From NCBI RefSeq assembly GCF_002288265.1, contig NZ_CP016778.1:1261421-1325420 (forward strand): DNA of 64,000 bases, written 5' to 3'. This document shows positions 36,338 through 45,820 of the stretch, piece after piece; position 1 is the first letter of the stretch; the number at the start of each line of letters is the position of its first letter. This stretch comes from Candidatus Planktophila versatilis (GTDB lineage Bacteria > Actinomycetota > Actinomycetes > Nanopelagicales > Nanopelagicaceae). The position numbers and the translations under genes are program-made. The notes under the pieces are model-generated. The model made no database searches and was not told where the DNA came from. It saw only the letters and a list, made by a program, of their open reading frames with translations.

Positions 36338-37255
36338 TCAAATCTGTGGTCCTAGCGATTCCATCGCACGTAGCGTTGCAATGCGCTCTTCGATGGGTGG
36401 ATGAGTACTAAATAACTTTGAGACAGCTTTTGCATCCAACGGGGATTCGATCCAAATATGTGCGACCGCATTTGATTTCTGGCGCACCACGGTTGAATCA
36501 GCAGCCAAAACTTCAAGTGCTTTGCGTAGCCCAGCAGGATTGCGCGTAAAGGAGACCGCCGTGGCATCAGCGAGCGCCTCACGCTTACGTGAGATTGCAG
36601 ATTTCAAGAGCAGCGCTGCAATCGGAGCAAGAATTAAGACAACAAGTGAGAGAACAAGTGCTACTGGGTTTTGATTTTGGTTTCCATCTCTGCGACCGCC
36701 ACCAAAGAACATGATGCGCATCAGGAAATCACTCAGGATTGCAATTGCTCCGGCAGTGGTTGCAGCAACTGCTGACACTAAGGTGTCACGGTTTGCCACA
36801 TGTGACATCTCATGGGCAATGACTCCCTGAAGTTCATCGCGATCCATGACTTCTAGAATCCGTGTAGTAAATGCAATCAGTGCATGATCGGGATTTCGCC
36901 CTGTAGCAAATGCATTGGGCGCAGAATCTTCCACGATTGCCACTTTAGGCATAGGTAGACCACTTGCAATCACCACTTCTTCAATCACATTGAAGAGTTC
37001 GGGGGCATCTTCGCGGGTAACAACTTTGGCACCTGTCATGGTGAGAACTAATTTATCTGAGCCATAGTAAGAGCCCCACACACCGATGAGTGATATTCCC
37101 ACCGCAAAGGGAACAATTGTCGAAGCTGTCCCGGCTCCAAAATATGTTAGTACCGCGTATGCGACAAGCCAGGTGAGAACTCCCATTGCTGCAAGAAGGA
37201 AATAGGTCTTTCCTTTATTGGCAGAAGCGAGTGCGCGAAAGTTATTCTCAGCCAT
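36338..37255 (-). CDS. htpX: M48-family membrane zinc metalloprotease (HtpX)
   Basis: A 305-residue membrane protease involved in quality control of membrane proteins. Two hydrophobic helices lie near residues 18-55. The zinc motif HEMSH is in VIAHEMSHVANRDTL (about residues 142-156), the third ligand is a Glu in KREALADATAV near residue 226, and two further hydrophobic segments lie between. It follows lemA by 8 bases on the same strand; htpX and lemA neighbours are common. Confidence 0.95.
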   Translation of the reverse strand: MAENNFRALASANKGKTYFLLAAMGVLTWLVAYAVLTYFGAGTASTIVPFAVGISLIGVWGSYYGSDKLVLTMTGAKVVTREDAPELFNVIEEVVIASGLPMPKVAIVEDSAPNAFATGRNPDHALIAFTTRILEVMDRDELQGVIAHEMSHVANRDTLVSAVAATTAGAIAILSDFLMRIMFFGGGRRDGNQNQNPVALVLSLVVLILAPIAALLLKSAISRKREALADATAVSFTRNPAGLRKALEVLAADSTVVRQKSNAVAHIWIESPLDAKAVSKLFSTHPPIEERIATLRAMESLGPQI

Positions 37256-37263
37256 CGAACTAA

Positions 37264-37812
37264 CTAGAACTTAACGCCAGGAACGTTGCGATCTGTTGGA
37301 TTCTCAACTTCATAGAAATCACGAGCATCTACCTTGGCAAAGCCAGCAAAGAAGCTGGTGGGGATGGTTTTAACGGCTGTATTAAGTGAGCGCACGTTGT
37401 CGTTATAGAACTGACGTGCAAAGGAAACTTTATTCTCAGTTGTAGAAAGTTCTTCTTGCAGAGATAAGAAGTTTGCCGATGCTTTTAGATCTGGATACGC
37501 CTCAGCAACTGCAAGTAAACCTTTGAGTGCATTTGTCAGAGCGCCATCTGCTGCTGCAACGTCAGCAACTGTTGTTGCACTTGTTGCCTTTGCCCGCGCT
37601 GTGACAACGGCGTCAAATGTTGATTGTTCGTGGGCTGCATAACCTTTAACGGTCTCTACTAAATTTGGAATCAGATCTGCGCGTCGCTTGAGCTGTACTT
37701 CAATCTGCGCGAATGCTTCATCGACTGTGATGTTTAGACGAATGAGGCGGTTGTATTGAGCAATAAAAAATAGAACCAAAAGTACGACTGCGCCGATGAC
37801 TATATATTCCAT
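37264..37812 (-). CDS. lemA: LemA family protein
   Basis: A 182-residue protein with an N-terminal transmembrane helix (residues 4-20) and a long helical domain outside. LemA hallmarks are YNRLIRLNITVDEAFAQIEV near residue 20, RADLIPNLVETVKGYA near residue 49 and FYNDNVRSLNTAVKTIPTS near residue 139. The function is not firmly known; it is often next to htpX or TPM-domain proteins and may help membrane stress handling. It is upstream of htpX on the same strand. Confidence 0.94.
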   Translation of the reverse strand: MEYIVIGAVVLLVLFFIAQYNRLIRLNITVDEAFAQIEVQLKRRADLIPNLVETVKGYAAHEQSTFDAVVTARAKATSATTVADVAAADGALTNALKGLLAVAEAYPDLKASANFLSLQEELSTTENKVSFARQFYNDNVRSLNTAVKTIPTSFFAGFAKVDARDFYEVENPTDRNVPGVKF

Positions 37813-37870
37813 AATGTGTTCAACCTTCTGGTGGGTAGTTGTATTCCCCAGATATAGGCTATCCGAGGAG

Positions 37871-38449
37871 CTATTTGATCTTGCTCTGGTGAAAATTCAT
37901 AAAGGAGCGGCTTGGGGTTGGCCCGCGCTGTCCTTGGTAACGTGATGCGTAAATGGCTGAACCGTATGGGTGTTCAGCAGGGGATGAAAGTCTAATCAGA
38001 CAGAGCTGACCGATTTTCATGCCTGGGAATAACTTCACCGGCAAGTTAGCAACATTCGATAGTTCCAGGGTGATGTGTCCAGAAAATCCAGGATCAATAA
38101 ATCCTGCAGTGGAATGTGTCAGCAGTCCAAGGCGGCCCAGTGAAGATTTGCCCTCTAGCCGCCCGGCGATGTCATCGGGAAGAGTGATAATTTCATAGGT
38201 GCTTGCCAATACGAATTCACCTGGGTGCAAGATAAATGCTTCGCCATCTTCGGCAACAACTTCGCGAGTGAGCTCGGGTTGTTCCAGTGATGGATCGATG
38301 ACTGAATATTTATGATTTTCAAAGACGCGAAAGAATTTATCCAGGCGGACATCGACAGAGGAAGGTTGAATCATCGCCTCTTCAAAAGGCTCAACGGCCA
38401 CGCGGCCCGCCGTTATTTCGGAGCGAATATCGCGATCACTAAGAAGCAC
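37871..38449 (-). CDS. dcd: dCTP deaminase
   Basis: A 192-residue enzyme that deaminates dCTP toward dUMP for thymidylate synthesis. The conserved start [22 protein letters not shown] near residue 27, [23 protein letters not shown] near residue 111 (catalytic Glu and binding residues) and [10 protein letters not shown] near the end are all typical. In Actinobacteria it can act as a bifunctional dCTP deaminase/dUTPase; that cannot be settled here. It is divergent from the acyl-CoA dehydrogenase with 81 bases between, in which no RNA gene is seen. Confidence 0.96.
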   Translation of the reverse strand: MLLSDRDIRSEITAGRVAVEPFEEAMIQPSSVDVRLDKFFRVFENHKYSVIDPSLEQPELTREVVAEDGEAFILHPGEFVLASTYEIITLPDDIAGRLEGKSSLGRLGLLTHSTAGFIDPGFSGHITLELSNVANLPVKLFPGMKIGQLCLIRLSSPAEHPYGSAIYASRYQGQRGPTPSRSFMNFHQSKIK

Positions 38450-38530
38450 GGCGCGAGCCTACCTTTGCGGGCTTAGAAAAAGGAGTCCGGCGCGCTTGCC
38501 TAAGTTACTGGCGGGTAGCATTATTGCGCC

Positions 38531-40357
38531 ATGAGCCATTACACAGCCAACCTGCGCGATATTGAATTCTGCCTCTTTGACCTACTTGGTCGCGAAAAAG
38601 TACTGGGTACTTCTATCTACTCTGAACTTGATCGCGATACCGCAATGGGAATGTTAGAAGAGATGAAGCGTTTATGTGAGAACGATCTCGCTGCTTCCTT
38701 TGTTGAAGGCGATCGCGTTGGCGCAATCCTGAATAAAGAGACTGGCAATGTAAATCTGCCTGCGAGCTTTATTAAATCTTATAAGTCATACATTGATGGC
38801 GAGTGGTGGCGACTTGATGCACCAGTAGAACTCGGTGGTATGAAAGTTCCAGCATCCATTCGTTGGGCGATTGCCGAAATGGTTCTTGGCTCAAATCCCG
38901 CTGTTCACCTCTATGCATCCGGTTACGCCTTTGCCCATGTTGCATTTTTATTGGGCACAGATGTTCAAAAAACAATGGCGAAACATATGGTTGATCGTCA
39001 CTGGGGCGCGACCATGCAATTGACTGAACCAGATGCTGGTTCAGATGTTGGGGCAGGGCGGACAAAAGCTGTGGAACAAGCAGATGGGACTTGGCATATC
39101 ACCGGAAATAAGCGATACATCACTTCCGGAGATGCCGACTTCTATGAGAATGTGATGCACTTTGTGCTCGCTCGTCGTGAAGGTGGCGGACCAGGAACAA
39201 AAGGTTTATCACTCTTTCTCATTCCTAAATTCATGTTCGATCTTGAGACAGGCGAACTAGGAAAACGCAATGGCGTATATGTCACAGCCCTGGAAAGTAA
39301 AATGGGCCTTAATGTTTCTGCTACCTGCGAAGTAAATCTTGGCGAGAAAGAGCCTGCCGTTGGCTATCTACTCGGTGATGTCCACCAAGGAATCTTCCAG
39401 ATGTTTAAAATTATCGAATTCGCTCGCATGATGGTGGGAACTAAGGCGATTGCAACGTTATCTGCCGGCTATCTGCAAGCACTCTCCTATGCCAAAGTCC
39501 GCGTGCAAGGTGGCGATATGAAGGTGATGAACGATAAAGCAAGCCCGCGTGTGACAATCATTAAGCATCCAGACGTTCGCCGCTCCTTGATGGTGCAGAA
39601 GGCTTACTCCGAAGGAATGCGCGCACTCGTGCTCTATACCGCCTCTATCCAAGATGAAATCGAATTGGCTCGAGCAGCCGGGGAAGAAGAGAAGTTAGAG
39701 AAGATGGAACGTCTGAACGATCTCCTGCTTCCAGTTGTTAAAGGCTTCGGTTCTGAAAAATCATGGACACTTCTTGGTACTGAATCACTACAAACATTTG
39801 GTGGAGCCGGATTTACCCAAGATTGGCCACTAGAACAGTATGTGCGCGATGCCAAGATTGATACTTTGTATGAAGGCACAACAGCAATTCAAGGTTTGGA
39901 CTTCTTCTTCCGCAAAGTTGTAAAAGATGGTGGGCGTGCACTTGGTCTACTCGGAAAAGAGATTCAAGCATTTGCTGAAAGTGGAGGAGCACATGCCGCT
40001 GAGAAGCAAGCTCTCCTTAAAGCACTGGCTGATCTCAATGGAATTATCGGCGTACTTGTTGGCCATGCGATGGCATCACAAGAGAAGTCAGATGAGATTT
40101 ACAAGGTGGGCTTAAGCACCTCACGCGCTTTGATGGCAGTGGGCGATGTCATCATTACTTGGCTTCTTCTTCGCCAGGCAGATATTGCAGAAGCGAAGTT
40201 AGCTGCCGGTGCTGGCAAAGATACTGATTTCTACACCGGCAAAATTGCATCGGCAAAGTTCTTTGTTGCAACAGTTCTTCCACATATCACTGCAGATCGT
40301 AAGATTGTGGAAGCAACTGATTCAACGATTATGGAGATCCCGGAGTCCGCTTTTTAG
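38531..40357 (+). CDS. Acyl-CoA dehydrogenase (FadE5-like, 600-residue class)
   Basis: A 608-residue flavoenzyme catalysing the first step of fatty acid beta-oxidation. It matches the long acyl-CoA dehydrogenases with an extra C-terminal domain. Key segments are LTEPDAGSDVGAGRTKA near residue 161, AYGGAG-type FGGAGFTQDWPLEQYVRDAKI near residue 423 and TLYEGTTAIQGLDFF near residue 447, where the Glu in YEG is the catalytic base. The FAD site includes NKRYITSGDAD near residue 196. The protein resembles mycobacterial FadE5; substrate length is not known. The gene stands alone, followed by an EamA gene at 24 bases. Confidence 0.95.
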   Translation: MSHYTANLRDIEFCLFDLLGREKVLGTSIYSELDRDTAMGMLEEMKRLCENDLAASFVEGDRVGAILNKETGNVNLPASFIKSYKSYIDGEWWRLDAPVELGGMKVPASIRWAIAEMVLGSNPAVHLYASGYAFAHVAFLLGTDVQKTMAKHMVDRHWGATMQLTEPDAGSDVGAGRTKAVEQADGTWHITGNKRYITSGDADFYENVMHFVLARREGGGPGTKGLSLFLIPKFMFDLETGELGKRNGVYVTALESKMGLNVSATCEVNLGEKEPAVGYLLGDVHQGIFQMFKIIEFARMMVGTKAIATLSAGYLQALSYAKVRVQGGDMKVMNDKASPRVTIIKHPDVRRSLMVQKAYSEGMRALVLYTASIQDEIELARAAGEEEKLEKMERLNDLLLPVVKGFGSEKSWTLLGTESLQTFGGAGFTQDWPLEQYVRDAKIDTLYEGTTAIQGLDFFFRKVVKDGGRALGLLGKEIQAFAESGGAHAAEKQALLKALADLNGIIGVLVGHAMASQEKSDEIYKVGLSTSRALMAVGDVIITWLLLRQADIAEAKLAAGAGKDTDFYTGKIASAKFFVATVLPHITADRKIVEATDSTIMEIPESAF

Positions 40358-40380
40358 TCCTTGTACGATAACCTTTCCTG

Positions 40381-41304
40381 GTGCTTTCAAAACATCGTGG
40401 TGAGTTTTTTCTTGTTTTAGGAGCTTTCTTCTTCGCATTAAGCGGAATCGTGGTTACGGTTGTACTAAAGCATTTGCCAGCATTTCGCTTAGCTGAGTTC
40501 CGTTCTGTGACGGCTGTGCTCATTCTCGGAACACTGGTTGCACTCACCCGCCCTGAAATCATCAGGATGGTGCGCGCTGAAATACCTAAATTAGGCTTAT
40601 ACGGTGTCATCGGTTTTGCGATGGTTAATTTTGGATACCTACTTGGCATCCAACGTGGAGTGCCACTAGCTCTTGTTTTGATTATCGAGTTCACCGCTTC
40701 AATCTGGATCGCCTTATGGATTAAGTTTGTCCGTAAGTCTTTCGTTGCGCGCCAAATGTGGATAGCTATCGCCTTCTCAATTCTCGGTTTGGTCTTGGTT
40801 GCCAAGGCGTGGGATGGCTTCGCTTTCGACTTGATTGGTATCGGTGGTGCTGTGATGAGCGCCTTCGCGCTAGCTGCGTACTTCTTAATGAGTGAGAAAA
40901 TTGGAAAGAAACGTGAACCGATTGCCCTACTTATCTTTGGTATGGGATTTGCATCAATCTTTTGGCTTGTAGTTCTTCCACCTTGGACCTTTCCTTTTGA
41001 AGTATTTACAATGAAGATGGACCTGGGTGGCATTGCTGCTGGCACATTAGTTCCTGGTTGGGTGATGATGGCAGCAGCTGCAATCATTGGAACCGTAGTT
41101 CCTTATCTCTGCGTGCTTACCGGAATGCGACTCCTTACTGCATCGACAAGTAGCGTCATTGGAATGCTTGAGCCGGTACTGGCCGGTGCCTTTGCCTGGG
41201 TCTGGTTTGCTCAGAGCTGGGATGTAATTCAACTCTTCGGAGCACTCGTCGTGCTCTTTGGAATCTACTTAGCAGACCGTGCAAAAACGGTGGCCACAGA
41301 ATAA
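40381..41304 (+). CDS. EamA-family metabolite exporter
   Basis: A 307-residue membrane protein with ten hydrophobic segments in two repeated halves, typical of DMT-superfamily EamA transporters such as RhtA. The start GTG at 40381 yields MLSKHRGEFFLVLGAFFFA. The second half ends with MLEPVLAGAFAWVWFAQS, a conserved EamA segment. Members export amino acids and other small metabolites. It is 23 bases after the acyl-CoA dehydrogenase gene, so cotranscription is possible. Substrate unknown. Confidence 0.9.
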   Translation: MLSKHRGEFFLVLGAFFFALSGIVVTVVLKHLPAFRLAEFRSVTAVLILGTLVALTRPEIIRMVRAEIPKLGLYGVIGFAMVNFGYLLGIQRGVPLALVLIIEFTASIWIALWIKFVRKSFVARQMWIAIAFSILGLVLVAKAWDGFAFDLIGIGGAVMSAFALAAYFLMSEKIGKKREPIALLIFGMGFASIFWLVVLPPWTFPFEVFTMKMDLGGIAAGTLVPGWVMMAAAAIIGTVVPYLCVLTGMRLLTASTSSVIGMLEPVLAGAFAWVWFAQSWDVIQLFGALVVLFGIYLADRAKTVATE

Positions 41305-41315
41305 ATCAAAAGGAA

Positions 41316-42779
41316 CTACTCGTTCCAGCCACCATCACCTGGCGCAGTTGGTTGGATATCATTTGTAGATCCTGTTGATTGTGTGAAGTCGCGTCCAGAA
41401 CCAACATTCGGTGCCATATCAAAGAAGCGTGCAAAGTGAAGTTGGGCAGAGACGGTAATGGTGCGAGTTGGTCCATTACGGTGCTTGGCCACAATGAAAT
41501 CTGCTTCACCTGATCGGTTCTGTGAGTCATACATATCATCGCGGTGAAGCAAGATAACTACGTCGGCATCTTGTTCGATAGAACCAGATTCACGAAGGTC
41601 TGAGAGCATCGGGCGCTTATCTGTACGTTGTTCCGGGCCACGGTTGAGCTGTGAGATTGCAATAACTGGAACATCTAATTCTTTTGCCATCAACTTTAAT
41701 TGACGCGAAAATTCCGAGACTTCTTGCTGGCGGTTCTCCACCTTTTTACCTGATGTCATCAGCTGCAGGTAATCAATCACGACGAGTTTGAGATTGTGAC
41801 GTTGCTTTAAGCGGCGTGCTTTTGCTCGAATCTCCATCATAGAAAGGTTGGCTGAATCATCAATAAATAACGGTGCATCTGAGATCTCACCCATTCGGCG
41901 AGCAAGCTTTGACCATTCATCATCGCTGAGTTGACCGGAACGAATGCTATTAAGTCCCACACGCGCTTCGGCAGAGAGCATGCGCATTGTGATTTCAGAT
42001 TTCGACATTTCAAGAGAGAAGATCACCGCTGTTTGGTTATCGTGAATTGCGGCGTGACGGGCAATATCAAGACCGAGCGTTGATTTACCGACAGCAGGAC
42101 GAGCTGCAAGAATAATCATATTTCCAGGATGGAAACCGTGTGTAAGAAGGTCGAGATCGCGGAAACCAGATTTAACACCTTCGGCGCCAACACCTTTTGA
42201 AATAGCTTCAATCTCATCAAGTGCCTGCGGCAGTAAAGTATTAAGTTGCACATAATCTTCAGAAGAGCGTCGTTCTGTTACCGCATAGACCTCTGCTTGC
42301 GCAGCATCTACTGCATCATCTACTTCACCATTTTGATCATAGCCAAGTTGCACAATCTTTGTTCCTGCCTCCACAAGCCTGCGCATGATTGCATGTTCTA
42401 AAACTATCTTTGCGTAGTAGCCGGCGTTAGCAGCGGTTGGCACAGAAGAGATAAGTGTGTGCAAGTAAGGTGCACCACCTGCGCGCGCAATATCGCCACG
42501 CTTTGTGAGTTCTGCCGCAACAGTAATTGCATCGGCTGGTTCACCGCGTCCGTAGAGATCTAGAATTGCATCATAGATAAGTTCGTGTGCTGGTCTGTAG
42601 AAATCACGTTCACGAAGAACTTCAACAACATCTGCAATCGCATCTTTTGATAACAGCATTCCACCGAGAACAGATTGTTCTGCTTGAAGATCTTGTGGTG
42701 GTGTGCGCTCAAACTCAGCCCCAACAGTGTTGTACTGCCCGTTACGTTGGGAGTTATTGGGTAGTTCTGCGATGCTCAC
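41316..42779 (-). CDS. dnaB: Replicative DNA helicase
   Basis: A 487-residue hexameric helicase unwinding DNA at the fork. The N-terminal domain (residues 30-140, starting QAEQSVLGGMLLS) is followed by the RecA-like motor with Walker A ARPAVGKST (about residues 223-231), Walker B LKLVVIDYLQLM and the arginine finger region. No intein is present. Start ATG 42779. It follows rplI and corA in the block rpsF-ssb-rpsR-rplI-dnaB; corA and its terminator have come between rplI and dnaB. The 230 bp upstream gap contains DnaA-box-like repeats. Confidence 0.98.
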   Translation of the reverse strand: MSIAELPNNSQRNGQYNTVGAEFERTPPQDLQAEQSVLGGMLLSKDAIADVVEVLRERDFYRPAHELIYDAILDLYGRGEPADAITVAAELTKRGDIARAGGAPYLHTLISSVPTAANAGYYAKIVLEHAIMRRLVEAGTKIVQLGYDQNGEVDDAVDAAQAEVYAVTERRSSEDYVQLNTLLPQALDEIEAISKGVGAEGVKSGFRDLDLLTHGFHPGNMIILAARPAVGKSTLGLDIARHAAIHDNQTAVIFSLEMSKSEITMRMLSAEARVGLNSIRSGQLSDDEWSKLARRMGEISDAPLFIDDSANLSMMEIRAKARRLKQRHNLKLVVIDYLQLMTSGKKVENRQQEVSEFSRQLKLMAKELDVPVIAISQLNRGPEQRTDKRPMLSDLRESGSIEQDADVVILLHRDDMYDSQNRSGEADFIVAKHRNGPTRTITVSAQLHFARFFDMAPNVGSGRDFTQSTGSTNDIQPTAPGDGGWNE

Positions 42780-42834
42780 GAGGCGTACCTTCCTCTAGAG
42801 CACTGACAAATGCGAAGGGCCCTGGGGGTAAAGG

Positions 42835-42908
42835 TGTGGATAAAGCCCACTTCTATGTGTAAAAGGGTGTGGAGAAGGTGTGTGTAACTCACGCCTATCG
42901 GTGGATAG
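42835..42908 (-). promoter_or_regulatory. Cluster of DnaA-box-like 9-mers between dnaB and corA
   Basis: The strongest motif is a perfect TGTGGATAA (42835-42843), the complement of TTATCCACA. Weaker versions follow in the same orientation: TGTGTAAAA (42856, two changes), TGTGGAGAA (42868, one change), TGTGTGTAA (42879, two changes) and GGTGGATAG (42900, two changes). Five same-strand motifs within 74 bases of a 230 bp gap exceed chance expectation by eye. It may be a DnaA-binding control region for dnaB. Confidence 0.5.
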
Positions 42909-43009
42909 CTTGCCAATTGAGCGTGGAAAGGTGGGGAGAAAAGTAAATTAGGAGTTCTCACCTGGTGAGATATCACCTGATATTCACTTTTCTGCGGAAC
43001 ACTTCGCAC

Positions 43010-43981
43010 ATGATTGTTGATTACGCCCTCTACCAAAATGGCGTTCGGTACACCCAACCCTCCAATCTCGCTGAACTTATTCAAAAGGCAAGAAGCGATG
43101 GGGGCTTCGTCTGGCTAGGTCTGGCAGAGCCGACCGAGAATGAATTTAACAAGATCATCGGTGACTTTAAATTTCATCCCCTTGCAATCGAAGATGCCAT
43201 TACCGCTCATCAACGTCCAAAATTTGAAGAGTACCCCGGCGTGCAAGCGTTGGTACTAAAGACCGCCTTTTATGAAGAGAAGGGTAGCCAAATTTCTACC
43301 GGTGAAATCTTCTGCTTCATTGGAGAACATTTCATTGTTGTCGTGCGACACGGAAATGGTGCACCGTTAGTGAACACTCGCCATCATTTGGAAGGTAACC
43401 CGGAGCAATTAGCAAAAGGACCTTACGCTGTTGCACACGCAATTCTTGACCATGTCATTGATTGTTATATCGATATCTCAATCGAACTTGAAAACGATGT
43501 GTTGCAAGTAGAACATAAGGTTTTTGGAGATACCAGAGAGAGTGCATCGCAAGAGATTTACTTACTTAAGCGCGAGGTTATTGAATTCCGCCATGCAATT
43601 GATCCACTTTTATCGCCACTTCAACATATCGCTAGTATTGGCGCTCGTAATATTCCGACCGAACTTACGCCATTCTTCAGAGATACCCTCGACCATCTAT
43701 CACGCGCATCTGATGCAGCATCTGGCCTAGATGCGCTACTCACATCGGCGCTGCAGGCAGAGCTTGCACAAGTACAACTTCAGCAAAATAGCGATATGCG
43801 CAAAATTACTTCCTATGTTGCCCTGGCATCTGTACCAACAATGATTGCTGGAATCTACGGAATGAACTTCGACACCATGCCTGAATTACGCTGGGAATTT
43901 GGATATCCGGCCGTCATCGGTTCACTCCTCGTGATCACCGTTGTTCTATATAGGAAATTCAAGAAATCTGGCTGGCTCTAA
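43010..43981 (+). CDS. corA: CorA-family divalent cation transporter
   Basis: A 323-residue protein with a long cytoplasmic N-terminal domain and two C-terminal transmembrane helices. The signature YGMN lies in GIYGMNFDTMPELRW just after the first helix (about residues 284-297). Members import Mg2+ and may also take Co2+ or Ni2+. The start is ATG at 43010 (MIVDYALYQNG); a longer frame from 42965 adds an implausible tail. A strong terminator follows. Confidence 0.95.
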   Translation: MIVDYALYQNGVRYTQPSNLAELIQKARSDGGFVWLGLAEPTENEFNKIIGDFKFHPLAIEDAITAHQRPKFEEYPGVQALVLKTAFYEEKGSQISTGEIFCFIGEHFIVVVRHGNGAPLVNTRHHLEGNPEQLAKGPYAVAHAILDHVIDCYIDISIELENDVLQVEHKVFGDTRESASQEIYLLKREVIEFRHAIDPLLSPLQHIASIGARNIPTELTPFFRDTLDHLSRASDAASGLDALLTSALQAELAQVQLQQNSDMRKITSYVALASVPTMIAGIYGMNFDTMPELRWEFGYPAVIGSLLVITVVLYRKFKKSGWL

Positions 43982-43996
43982 ATTAATTGGTGAAAT

Positions 43997-44031
43997 AAGA
44001 AAGCCCGCCGCAGATTGCGACGGGCTTTCTT
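43997..44031. terminator. Bidirectional terminator between corA and rplI
   Basis: AAGAAAGCCCG (43997-44007) pairs perfectly with CGGGCTTTCTT (44021-44031). T-rich sequence follows on either strand, so it ends both corA and the convergent ribosomal operon. Confidence 0.9.
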
Positions 44032-44046
44032 ATAACTGAAGATCTA

Positions 44047-44493
44047 TTAAGCAGAAACTACAGTCAAGTTAACAGTTGCAACGATGTTATGTGCAAGTGA
44101 AACCTTAACGGCGTGTGTGCCTGTCTTCTTGATATGACCTGTTGTCTTGAGGTTATGGCGATCGATATCAACTGATGTTGCTGATTTGATTGCAGCAGCA
44201 ATGTCTTTATCTGTGACAGAACCGAAGAGGCGACCAGCTGTACCGGTCTTGACTTTTACGGTCACTGTTGCCTTCTCAAGTGTTGCCTTGATCTCTTTAG
44301 CGTGATCGAGATCGCGGACTTCGCGGGCAGCACGTGCACGGCGGATTCCTTCGATCTGCTTCTCGCCACCAAGTGACCAGACGATTGCAACGCCACGTGG
44401 CAACAAGAAGTTGCGTGCGTAGCCATCTTTAACAGTGACAACATCGCCAGCGTTTCCGACCTTATTTACCTCACGAGTAAGGATGAGTTTCAT
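44047..44493 (-). CDS. rplI: 50S ribosomal protein L9
   Basis: A 148-residue ribosomal protein with the classical N-terminal motif GNAGDVVTVKDGYARNFLLP (about residues 13-32) that binds 23S rRNA, a long connecting helix and a C-terminal domain. It is the last gene of rpsF-ssb-rpsR-rplI on this strand, 14 bases after rpsR. Length and start are normal. Confidence 0.98.
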   Translation of the reverse strand: MKLILTREVNKVGNAGDVVTVKDGYARNFLLPRGVAIVWSLGGEKQIEGIRRARAAREVRDLDHAKEIKATLEKATVTVKVKTGTAGRLFGSVTDKDIAAAIKSATSVDIDRHNLKTTGHIKKTGTHAVKVSLAHNIVATVNLTVVSA

Positions 44494-44507
44494 AGTTCTT
44501 AGCTCCC

Positions 44508-44795
44508 TTATCGCGCTGAAGATGTGTAAGGCAGTAGCGCTACTTCACGGCTGTTTTTGACAGCTGTTGCTACTGAACGTTGGTGTTGTGTGCAAGCACC
44601 TGTTACTCGGCGAGCGCGGATCTTGCCGCGATCAGAGATGTACTTACGTAGGGTCGCAATATCTTTGTAATCGATATATGTGACCTTGTCACGACAGAAG
44701 CTGCAAGGCTTCTTCTTGAACTTCTTATTAAGGGCTGCTGCTTTAGCGCCCTTATTCTTCGGCTCGCGTAGAGCCTTGTTATTTCTTGCTCCCAT
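44508..44795 (-). CDS. rpsR: 30S ribosomal protein S18
   Basis: A 95-residue S18 with the core [29 protein letters not shown] near residues 45-74. A CSFC pair (residues 32-35) together with the Cys-x-x-His in GACTQHQ could hold zinc, making it the zinc-binding form. It has a slightly long N-terminal basic tail for the family. It is downstream of ssb by 84 bases, where a long hairpin lies. Confidence 0.98.
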   Translation of the reverse strand: MGARNNKALREPKNKGAKAAALNKKFKKKPCSFCRDKVTYIDYKDIATLRKYISDRGKIRARRVTGACTQHQRSVATAVKNSREVALLPYTSSAR

Positions 44796-44815
44796 TGTGG
44801 TGCTCCTTTTCGGGC

Positions 44816-44848
44816 CCTTCCAAGTAGTTTCGCAACTTGCTTAGAAGG
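44816..44848 (-). other. Stem-loop between ssb and rpsR
   Basis: CCTTC (44816-44820) pairs with GAAGG (44844-44848), and the stem continues with a wobble, a mismatch and a bulge toward an inner loop TCGC. There is no T run, so an RNA processing or translational control element is as likely as a terminator. Confidence 0.35.
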
Positions 44849-44879
44849 AATGGATTGTCGGTTGTTTAACTTCTTCTAT

Positions 44880-45380
44880 TTAAAAGGGTGGTTCGTCGGT
44901 TGTAGATGTTCCCCATCCACCACCGGCTGGTGAAGTCGTTGCGGCAGCCCATGGATCGTCGTTGAAGGATTCGGCTGCAGCTGGTGCTGCACTTGCTCCA
45001 GTTCCACCTGCACGCGAAGCTCGTGTGACCTTCGCTGTTGCATTGCGGAGTGATGGACCTACTTCATCAACTTCTACCTCAAAGACCGTGCGCTTTTCGC
45101 CTTCTTTTGTTTCATATGAACGTTGCTTGAGTCTGCCAGAGAGAATGACGCGCATTCCCTTTGTTAGTGACTCTGCAACATTTTCTGCAGCTTGGCGCCA
45201 GATTTGGCATTGAAGGAAGAGGCTCTCGCCGTCTTTCCATTCATTTGTAGCCTTATCTAGATAACGAGGTGTTGAGGCAACACGAAATTTTGCTACCGCT
45301 GCACCACTAGGTGTGAAACGTAGCTCTGGATCGTCAACTAGGTTGCCGATCATGGTAATTGTTGTATCTCCTGCTGCCAT
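44880..45380 (-). CDS. ssb: Single-stranded DNA-binding protein
   Basis: A 166-residue SSB. The OB fold covers residues 1-115, with [18 protein letters not shown] near residue 9 and [11 protein letters not shown] near residue 96. A Ala/Gly-rich linker follows, and the C-terminus ends in an acidic tip DEPPF that recruits replication and repair partners. Between rpsF and ssb are 87 bases with a CCGCG/CGCGG hairpin at 45443-45457. It is in the conserved rpsF-ssb-rpsR block. Confidence 0.98.
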   Translation of the reverse strand: MAAGDTTITMIGNLVDDPELRFTPSGAAVAKFRVASTPRYLDKATNEWKDGESLFLQCQIWRQAAENVAESLTKGMRVILSGRLKQRSYETKEGEKRTVFEVEVDEVGPSLRNATAKVTRASRAGGTGASAAPAAAESFNDDPWAAATTSPAGGGWGTSTTDEPPF

Positions 45381-45467
45381 TTTTTCCTCTTATCTACTCG
45401 TGGAGTCCGTGCTAATAAATTACCCGTAATAGGTGACATCTACCGCGCGAAACGCGGCAGCTGTTGA

Positions 45468-45752
45468 TTACTCGGGGCGTATTACCTTTGTGCGTAAGAC
45501 AGATTCGTTCAGGTTCAGCTGACGATCTAACTCTTTGATTGCCGCAGGCTCACAGTGCATATCTACAACTGCGTAAATGCCTTCTGGCTTCTTATTGATT
45601 TCAAATGACATACGGCGCTTGCCCCAAACATCGAGCTTGTCGACGCGGCCTCCGCTGTCTTTGATGATCTTGAGATATGTCTCAAGTGATGGTGTGACTG
45701 TACGTTCTTCGAGTTCTGGATCGAGAATGACCATTAATTCATAGTGACGCAT
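45468..45752 (-). CDS. rpsF: 30S ribosomal protein S6
   Basis: A 94-residue S6 starting [17 protein letters not shown], with [22 protein letters not shown] near residue 44 typical of the family. It is first in the operon and has a strong ribosome site (AAAGGAGG) 11 bases upstream. Its leader has two hairpins that may form the S6:S18 control element. Confidence 0.98.
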   Translation of the reverse strand: MRHYELMVILDPELEERTVTPSLETYLKIIKDSGGRVDKLDVWGKRRMSFEINKKPEGIYAVVDMHCEPAAIKELDRQLNLNESVLRTKVIRPE

Positions 45753-45820
45753 GCGTTAACCCGACCTCCTTTGGACTAAGACGGCCACGGCATTTCCGTG
45801 ACAGGAGGGTTAATACTCCT
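45753..45820 (-). promoter_or_regulatory. Possible S6:S18 autoregulatory leader of rpsF
   Basis: Upstream of rpsF on the minus strand, CACGG and CCGTG (45786-45800) form a short hairpin next to a CCG, and AGGAG with CTCCT (45803-45820) form another. A hairpin with a nearby CCG box is the known pattern of the S6:S18-binding leader found in many bacteria. The match is by eye only. Confidence 0.35.

Noticed and set aside
40329..41087. Long open frame (252 codons) opposite the EamA gene
   Set aside because: Low-complexity, basic and Ile/Pro/Lys-rich composition typical of the reverse reading of a membrane protein; the forward gene is well supported.
42776..43084. Open frame across the dnaB-corA gap
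   Set aside because: It overlaps the dnaB and corA starts, resembles no family and would cover the DnaA-box cluster.
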